Assembly: GCF_002256775.1 (NCBI RefSeq)
Contig: NZ_NCII01000007.1
Location: 1-64,000, forward strand
Source of the DNA: Novosphingobium sp. 17-62-19
GTDB lineage: Bacteria; Pseudomonadota; Alphaproteobacteria; Sphingomonadales; Sphingomonadaceae
Length of the DNA stretch: 64,000 nt
Reading direction: 5' to 3'
Made by a program: the position numbers and the translations under genes. The notes under the pieces are model-generated. The model was not told the DNA's origin, did no database searches, and was given only the letters and a program-made list of their open reading frames with translations. The first letter of the stretch is position 1. Each line of letters opens with the position of its first letter. Below are positions 59,554 through 64,000 of this stretch, piece by piece.

Positions 59554-59958
59554 ATGACGAAGAAGTTTCTCACAGCAGTAGCAACGGTCGCACTCGGGAC
59601 CGCAATGACCACTCCGGCACATGCCACGTGGTGGACCAAGCCGACCCACAAGCACTACTGCAACTGCGGCCACAGCGGCCAGTGCGGTGGCACCAGCACC
59701 GGTGGAACCACCACGGGCGGCACGACCACGGGCGGCACCACTACTTCGGGCGGCACCACCACCGGCGGTACGACGACTGGTGGAACGACCACCGGCGGCA
59801 CCACCACAACCGGCGGCACCACCACAACCGGCGGCACCACCACGGGCGGCAGCACCGGCGGCACGGCTGTTCCTGAGCCTGGTATGCTCGGCATGATGGC
59901 TCTGGGCCTGCTCGGCATCGGCTTTGCCCGTTCGCGCAAGGTCAAGCCGCGCGCTTGA
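59554..59958 (+). CDS. PEP-CTERM sorted surface protein with Gly-Thr repeat
   Basis: A 134-residue protein. A signal peptide (MTKKFLTAVATVALGTAMTT) is followed by a short Cys/His segment (THKHYCNCGHSGQCGG) and about 14 GGTTT-type repeats encoded by 12-15-bp tandem repeats (59694-59860). The C-terminus is a PEP-CTERM signal: VPEPG, a hydrophobic helix (MMALGLLGIGFA) and a basic end (RSRKVK). Exosortase would cleave at this signal. ATG 59554 follows GGAGG. The Thr/Ser-rich region is a likely glycosylation target. Confidence 0.88.
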   Translation: MTKKFLTAVATVALGTAMTTPAHATWWTKPTHKHYCNCGHSGQCGGTSTGGTTTGGTTTGGTTTSGGTTTGGTTTGGTTTGGTTTTGGTTTTGGTTTGGSTGGTAVPEPGMLGMMALGLLGIGFARSRKVKPRA

Positions 59959-59982
59959 ACCAATCAAGCAATGGGGGGCGGA

Positions 59983-61500
59983 TCAGCCTCCCTGCGCTAC
60001 CGAAAATCGAGCGAGGCTGCGCCGGAACGTCACGTTCTGTGGTGCCGCCTCGCTTGCTTGTTTCAGCAGGGCGATTCCAGTGGCCACATCCTTGCCACCT
60101 GCGGCACGCACATAGCCTGCCATATAGGTTGTGTCTGGATCTTCCGGCCTGATTGCGCGCGCCCGATCAGCGGCCTTGATCGCCTCATCCGTGCGGCCCA
60201 GATGGCTCAGGGCCATCGCCAGACGCTTCATCACTTCTGCATCATCGCCCGTCGCCGACAGTTGGCCATAAGCAGCCACAGCGCCGGTCCAGTCCTGCGT
60301 CGCCATCGCCTTTTCACCCTGACGGATCAGACCTTGCGATGTTCCCGCCTTGGCCGCCGCCAATCGGGCTGAAAGCTTAGGCGCATCCGGGCTTTCCAGC
60401 GCCTTGGCCGCCATCTCCGCCAGTTCCAGTTCCTGCGGCCCCGCCAGCAGACTGTCCGACAATGGCTTGACTGTGGCATAGGCCGCTGCCGCATCGCCCG
60501 TCGCCATCTGCGATTGCGCCAGCATCAGCCGCGCATAGGGATTGTTCGGAGACCGCGTCAGCGCCCGTTGAAACATCGCGCGCGCCTGTTCGGGATGGTT
60601 CAACCGCAGCATCGCCTCGGCATATGTCAGCCCATTGGCCGAAAGTGGATCGAGCGTCGCCTCCTGGCTTGCCAATGTGGAGCGCACTTTCTCCCAGTCC
60701 CCCTTCATCGAGGCGAACTGCACCTGCAACGCCACCACACGCGGATCGGCAGGTGCAAGCTCTGCCGCCCTCTCCGACATCTTGATCGCGTCGTCCAACT
60801 TGCCTTCCATGTCATAGACATCGGCCCGCGCAATCCACGGCTCAGGCACCGCCGGGTAACGCTCGGCCAGTTTGGTCAGCACGCCATGCGCCTCGGCCAT
60901 GCGCCCGCGTCGCGCGGCAATATCCGCTTTCAGCATCGGCCCATCAAAGCCATCGGGCGCAATCCGATCCAGCACCGCCACTTGCTGTGTCGCCCCATCC
61001 AGATCGTTCGCTTCGATCAGGAACTTGGCATAGTCTCGCAGCAGCAGCGCATCATCACCTGCCGCCGCACCTTCGCGCAAAGCCGCCAGCGCACCTTCCT
61101 GATCCTTCAACGCCAGCTTTGCTGCCGCCCGAACACGCCACGCAGCGGGCGATTTGTCCTGCGCCACCAGCGCCAGGGCATCTTCTGGCCGCCCCCGCAG
61201 CACTGCCGCCTCGCCGCGTGCCAGCGCAAGCTCCGGCCCCTTCATCCCGGCCCGCTCCATGCGTGCTGCCGTGGCCTCAGCCCCATCGCCGTCGCCCATG
61301 CGCAATTGCACCGCTGCCAGCATCCGCAAAAGCGCCGGATCGTCACCCTTCTCGGCCAGCGCAGCAGACAGATCAACCTTTGCCGCCCCAAGCCGCATTT
61401 CGGCAATTTCCTGCCGCGCGCGGGCGATTTTCTGGTCGGCATCTTCGCCACAAGCGCTCAACAGGGCCACGGCGGATAGAATCAGCAGATGTTTTCTCAT
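59983..61500 (-). CDS. TPR-repeat lipoprotein
   Basis: A 505-residue protein with a lipoprotein signal (HLLILSAVALLSAC, Cys17) and about ten TPR-like repeats (YPAVPEPWIARADVYDMEGK, ADPRVVALQVQFASMKGDWE, NNPYARLMLAQSQMATGDAA). It is convergent with the PEP-CTERM gene. TPR lipoproteins of the PrsT type accompany exosortase systems, but those are larger, so a direct link is only suggested by position. Confidence 0.75.
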   Translation of the reverse strand: MRKHLLILSAVALLSACGEDADQKIARARQEIAEMRLGAAKVDLSAALAEKGDDPALLRMLAAVQLRMGDGDGAEATAARMERAGMKGPELALARGEAAVLRGRPEDALALVAQDKSPAAWRVRAAAKLALKDQEGALAALREGAAAGDDALLLRDYAKFLIEANDLDGATQQVAVLDRIAPDGFDGPMLKADIAARRGRMAEAHGVLTKLAERYPAVPEPWIARADVYDMEGKLDDAIKMSERAAELAPADPRVVALQVQFASMKGDWEKVRSTLASQEATLDPLSANGLTYAEAMLRLNHPEQARAMFQRALTRSPNNPYARLMLAQSQMATGDAAAAYATVKPLSDSLLAGPQELELAEMAAKALESPDAPKLSARLAAAKAGTSQGLIRQGEKAMATQDWTGAVAAYGQLSATGDDAEVMKRLAMALSHLGRTDEAIKAADRARAIRPEDPDTTYMAGYVRAAGGKDVATGIALLKQASEAAPQNVTFRRSLARFSVAQGG

Positions 61501-61594
61501 GCGCGCGAGTTTCGCAGTTTATGCTGAAATTTCCGTGAAGGTTTCCAAACGCCGCATCCCCCGCTAAAGGCCCCGGCAACCAAGGAGTTTGAGA

Positions 61595-62575
61595 ATGGGT
61601 TTTCGTTGCGGGATCGTCGGTCTTCCCAATGTCGGCAAGTCGACGCTGTTCAACGCGCTGCCGTTCTGCACGATTGAACCGAACGTCGGCAATGTCGGCG
61701 TCCCCGACCCTCGCCTCGATGAACTGGCCCGCATTGCTGGCAGCCAGAAGATCATCCCGACACAGCTTGGCTTTGTAGATATCGCCGGCCTCGTGCGCGG
61801 CGCGTCGAAGGGCGAAGGTCTGGGCAACCAGTTCCTCGGCAACATCCGCGAAGTGGACGCCATCGTCCACGTGCTGCGCTGCTTCGAGAATGACGACATC
61901 CAGCACGTAGACAACAAGGTCGATCCGGTATCCGATGCCGATACGGTCGAAACCGAACTGATGCTCTCGGACCTCGAAAGCCTCGAAAAACGCGTTCCGG
62001 CCGCGATCAAGAAATCCGCGCAGGGCGACAAGGAATCGAAGATCATCGCTTCGGTGCTGGGCCAGGCGCTCGAACTGTTGCGCGAAGGCTACGTCTGCAA
62101 CGTCGAGGAAGAGAGCGCTGCCAATGGCAACGCCTTCTCCGCCCGCGTGTTTGAAAAGGCGAAGGCCGAAGGCGCAAATGCCGTGATCGTGTCCGCCGCT
62201 ATCGAATCCGAATTGGTCGGCATGGACCCTGAAGAACGCACTGTATTCCTTGAGGAAATGGGCCTGCACGAAACCGGCCTCGCCCGCGTGATCCGCTCGG
62301 GCTACGATCTGCTGCACCTCATCACCTTCTTCACCGTCGGCCCGAAGGAAGCCCGTGCGTGGACCGTGCATCAGGGCGCCAAGGCTCCCGAAGCCGCTGG
62401 TGAAATCCACTCCGACATGCAGCGCGGCTTCATCCGCGCCGAAACCATCGCCTATGACGATTTCGTCTCGTTGGGCGGCGAAACCGCTGCGCGCGATGCC
62501 GGAAAGCTGCGTCAGGAAGGCAAGGAATACGTGGTCAAGGATGGCGACGTTCTGCACTTCAAGTTCAACGTCTGA
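61595..62575 (+). CDS. ychF: Ribosome-binding ATPase YchF/Obg-like, internally shortened
   Basis: A P-loop ATPase of the translation-associated Obg/OLA1 group. The start MGFRCGIVGLPNVGKSTLFN is at 61595 after AAGGAG. DIAGLVRGASKGEGLGNQFL (G3) and the C-terminal TGS domain (ITFFTVGPKEARAWTVHQGA) are intact. The product has 326 residues instead of ~365. NAL is followed directly by PFCTIEPNVG, without the usual ~11 residues (T-x-T-AAAQAANY). LELLREG joins YVCNVEE, lacking ~26 residues of the helical domain. Both gaps are in frame, but the first removes the region next to the nucleotide site. Confidence 0.9.
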   Translation: MGFRCGIVGLPNVGKSTLFNALPFCTIEPNVGNVGVPDPRLDELARIAGSQKIIPTQLGFVDIAGLVRGASKGEGLGNQFLGNIREVDAIVHVLRCFENDDIQHVDNKVDPVSDADTVETELMLSDLESLEKRVPAAIKKSAQGDKESKIIASVLGQALELLREGYVCNVEEESAANGNAFSARVFEKAKAEGANAVIVSAAIESELVGMDPEERTVFLEEMGLHETGLARVIRSGYDLLHLITFFTVGPKEARAWTVHQGAKAPEAAGEIHSDMQRGFIRAETIAYDDFVSLGGETAARDAGKLRQEGKEYVVKDGDVLHFKFNV

Positions 62576-62627
62576 GCCAATTTAATCGATCGGTTGACAT
62601 CACCGCGCGGCACGCCATGCTGCGCGC

Positions 62628-63089
62628 ATGATGTATTTCGAAGATATTGAACCCGGCGCGGTGCAGCGTTTTGGCAGCTACGCCGTCAATCGTGAGGAAG
62701 TGATTGATTTCGCTTCCAAGTATGATCCGCAGGCCTTCCATTTGAGCGACGAGGCGGCGGCGCAGACCCACTTCGGGCGGCTGTCAGCCAGCGGTTGGCA
62801 CACGTGCGCGATGACGATGGCGATGCTGGTGGAAAACCTCAAGGAGCGCCAGCAGGCGGGGTTGGGTTCGCCGGGACTGGACGAGATCCGCTGGCTCAAG
62901 CCAGTCTATCCCGGTGATACGCTATCGGTCGAAACCGAAATCGTCGACAAAAAGCGCAGCGGATCGCGGCCAGAGATGGGCAGTTTCCGTTCAAACGTTA
63001 GGGTTTACAATCAGGATGGCGTTGTGGTGATGACCATGAAATCCATCGGCCTGATCCGCGTTCGTGAGGCGGAAAGCGTGCAATCCTGA
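62628..63089 (+). CDS. MaoC-like hot-dog dehydratase
   Basis: A 153-residue protein of the (R)-specific enoyl-CoA hydratase/MaoC type. MYFEDIEPGAVQRFGSYAVN, REEVIDFASKYDPQAFHLSD (catalytic Asp/His in FASKYDPQ.FH) and GLDEIRWLKPVYPGDTLSVE are typical. It stands alone between ychF and a convergent lipoprotein gene. Substrate chain length cannot be told from sequence. Confidence 0.88.
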   Translation: MMYFEDIEPGAVQRFGSYAVNREEVIDFASKYDPQAFHLSDEAAAQTHFGRLSASGWHTCAMTMAMLVENLKERQQAGLGSPGLDEIRWLKPVYPGDTLSVETEIVDKKRSGSRPEMGSFRSNVRVYNQDGVVVMTMKSIGLIRVREAESVQS

Positions 63090-63158
63090 ACTGCACCTAA
63101 ATGCACCTAAACAGCACCTAAACGCACACAGACTGCCGCAACTTGCTCGAAACCCTGC

Positions 63159-63647
63159 CTAAATCGCCTTGCATTGCACGTTCCCGATTGCACTATAGAC
63201 CGGCCTTTCGAACTCGTCGGTGATGACCAGCTTGCCATCAAAATGCTCGCTGGTTCCCACCGCCTCGACCGGCCCTGATGCGGTAAGCGTCAGCGCATAT
63301 TCCTTGCCGCTGTAACGCGACCAACTGCCTTTCGGCAGCTTTGCGGATCCCGTATCGGGCGCGAGTATCTGGATTTCTCCGTTTAATTTCAACACTCCCC
63401 GCTCATCCTGCGCAAGCAGGACTGCACCGATTCCGCCGCCCTCTGCAACAAAAGCACAGCCGGTGCCATGCAGCTTATGCTTTGAAATATCAGGATAAAG
63501 GATTGCCTGCGGGGAAATCGGCTCAACCGGATGCTTCCCATCCTGCGCCGCCTCTACCGCCGCAACCGCCTCAGCATCGCTCGGTTCCTTCTCCGTCGAA
63601 CATGAAGAAAGTGTCAGTAAAATCAGTGGTATAAATGCCAATCTTGC
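63159..63647 (-). CDS. Putative lipoprotein, unknown
   Basis: A 162-residue protein with a lipoprotein signal (MARLAFIPLILLTLSSC, Cys17) and a beta-rich domain (HGTGCAFVAEGGGIGAVLLA, GEIQILAPDTGSAKLPKGSW, FERPVYSAIGNVQC). It begins 4 nt after the mutL stop, so the two are cotranscribed. No family recognised. Confidence 0.65.
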   Translation of the reverse strand, partial: ARLAFIPLILLTLSSCSTEKEPSDAEAVAAVEAAQDGKHPVEPISPQAILYPDISKHKLHGTGCAFVAEGGGIGAVLLAQDERGVLKLNGEIQILAPDTGSAKLPKGSWSRYSGKEYALTLTASGPVEAVGTSEHFDGKLVITDEFERPVYSAIGNVQCKAI

Positions 63648-63651
63648 CATT

Positions 63652-64000
63652 TTACTTTCTCCCGAACAGTTTCTCGATGTCACCGTGCGCCAATTTCACC
63701 CACGTCGGCCGCCCGTGATTGCACTGGCCCGACCGTGGCGTGACCTCCATCTCACGCAAAAGCGCGTTCATCTCCGCCACCGAAAGCACGCGTCCGGCCC
63801 GGACCGAGCCGTGGCAGGCCATCGTGGCGAGCACGAGATCGAGCTTTTCGCCGAGGAGCAAAGCGTCGCCATTGTGCGCAAGATCGTCGGCGACGTCGGC
63901 CACCAACTTTGCCGGATCGCCCTTGGCGAGCGCGGCGGGAATGGCGCGGACTAGCATGGCATTGGGGCCGAACCTCTCCAGCGCGAGGCCGAATTCTGCC
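63652..64000 (-). CDS. mutL: DNA mismatch repair protein MutL, C-terminal end (partial)
   Basis: The last 115 codons of MutL run off the window end. Conserved dimerisation-domain features are [33 protein letters not shown] and the terminal [20 protein letters not shown], then KLFGRK. CNHGRP is the C-terminal motif of MutL (PCPHGRP in others). The domain belongs to a MutL that couples MutS to downstream repair. The N-terminal ATPase is outside the window. Confidence 0.93.
   Translation of the reverse strand, partial: AEFGLALERFGPNAMLVRAIPAALAKGDPAKLVADVADDLAHNGDALLLGEKLDLVLATMACHGSVRAGRVLSVAEMNALLREMEVTPRSGQCNHGRPTWVKLAHGDIEKLFGRK

Overview
The window looks like the chromosome of a sphingomonad (Alphaproteobacteria, Sphingomonadales; Novosphingobium/Sphingomonas-like) carrying one large prophage. 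The placement rests on family resemblance only: DUF4102-type tyrosine integrases whose N-termini resemble those of sphingomonads, a GapR/DUF2312 protein, a PEP-CTERM surface protein, high GC, and two abundant short palindromic repeat families that sphingomonad genomes carry. No species is claimed.

Positions 25-99 are a complete tRNA-Asn(GTT). Its last 18 bases recur at 37947-37964, so about 37.9 kb is an element integrated at the tRNA 3' end. The left end holds an integrase and a winged-helix protein (251-2351). A second, oppositely oriented integrase (2566-3732) follows. The late genes of a siphovirus-like phage then read leftward (minus strand, from about 26.5 kb down to 3.9 kb): small packaging-region genes, a terminase large-subunit remnant, portal, ClpP-like prohead protease, HK97-type capsid, connectors, tail tube, tail-assembly chaperones with a probable -1 frameshift, tape measure, tail tip, an SGNH-type tail fibre, then holin, lysozyme and nested Rz/Rz1 spanins. 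The control region is at 31.1-31.3 kb: a leftward CI-like repressor, three operator-like sites spaced exactly 24 bp apart, and a rightward, apparently leaderless Cro/YdaS gene. A rightward early operon of overlapping small genes follows (GapR, small membrane proteins, a truncated Gp37/Gp68 gene, a J-domain remnant, two ASCH-type proteins, a ParB/DUF6551-like protein, AlpA), ending 130 bp before attR. The terminase large subunit lacks its ATPase half, so the prophage is probably defective for packaging on its own.

Right of attR, a PilZ-like gene precedes a 13.3-kb leftward operon (51857 to 38516). It encodes a two-partner-secretion transporter (TpsB), a 2,817-residue glycine-rich TpsA adhesin, and an exported CHAT-domain (caspase-like) protein, each joined to the next by overlapping stop and start codons. 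This is the most interesting non-phage system in the window.

The rest is ordinary chromosome: secA, a small secreted protein, argJ, an inositol-monophosphatase-family gene, a hypothetical gene, ribosomal protein L25, pth, a PEP-CTERM protein behind a near-perfect sigma-54 promoter, a TPR lipoprotein, ychF, a MaoC-like gene, a lipoprotein gene and the 3' end of mutL. L25 carries an apparent ~28-nt out-of-frame deletion near its start. YchF lacks two internal blocks that the family normally has. With the terminase and Gp37/J-domain junctions, this makes at least four deletion-like lesions, which are either real decay or assembly errors.
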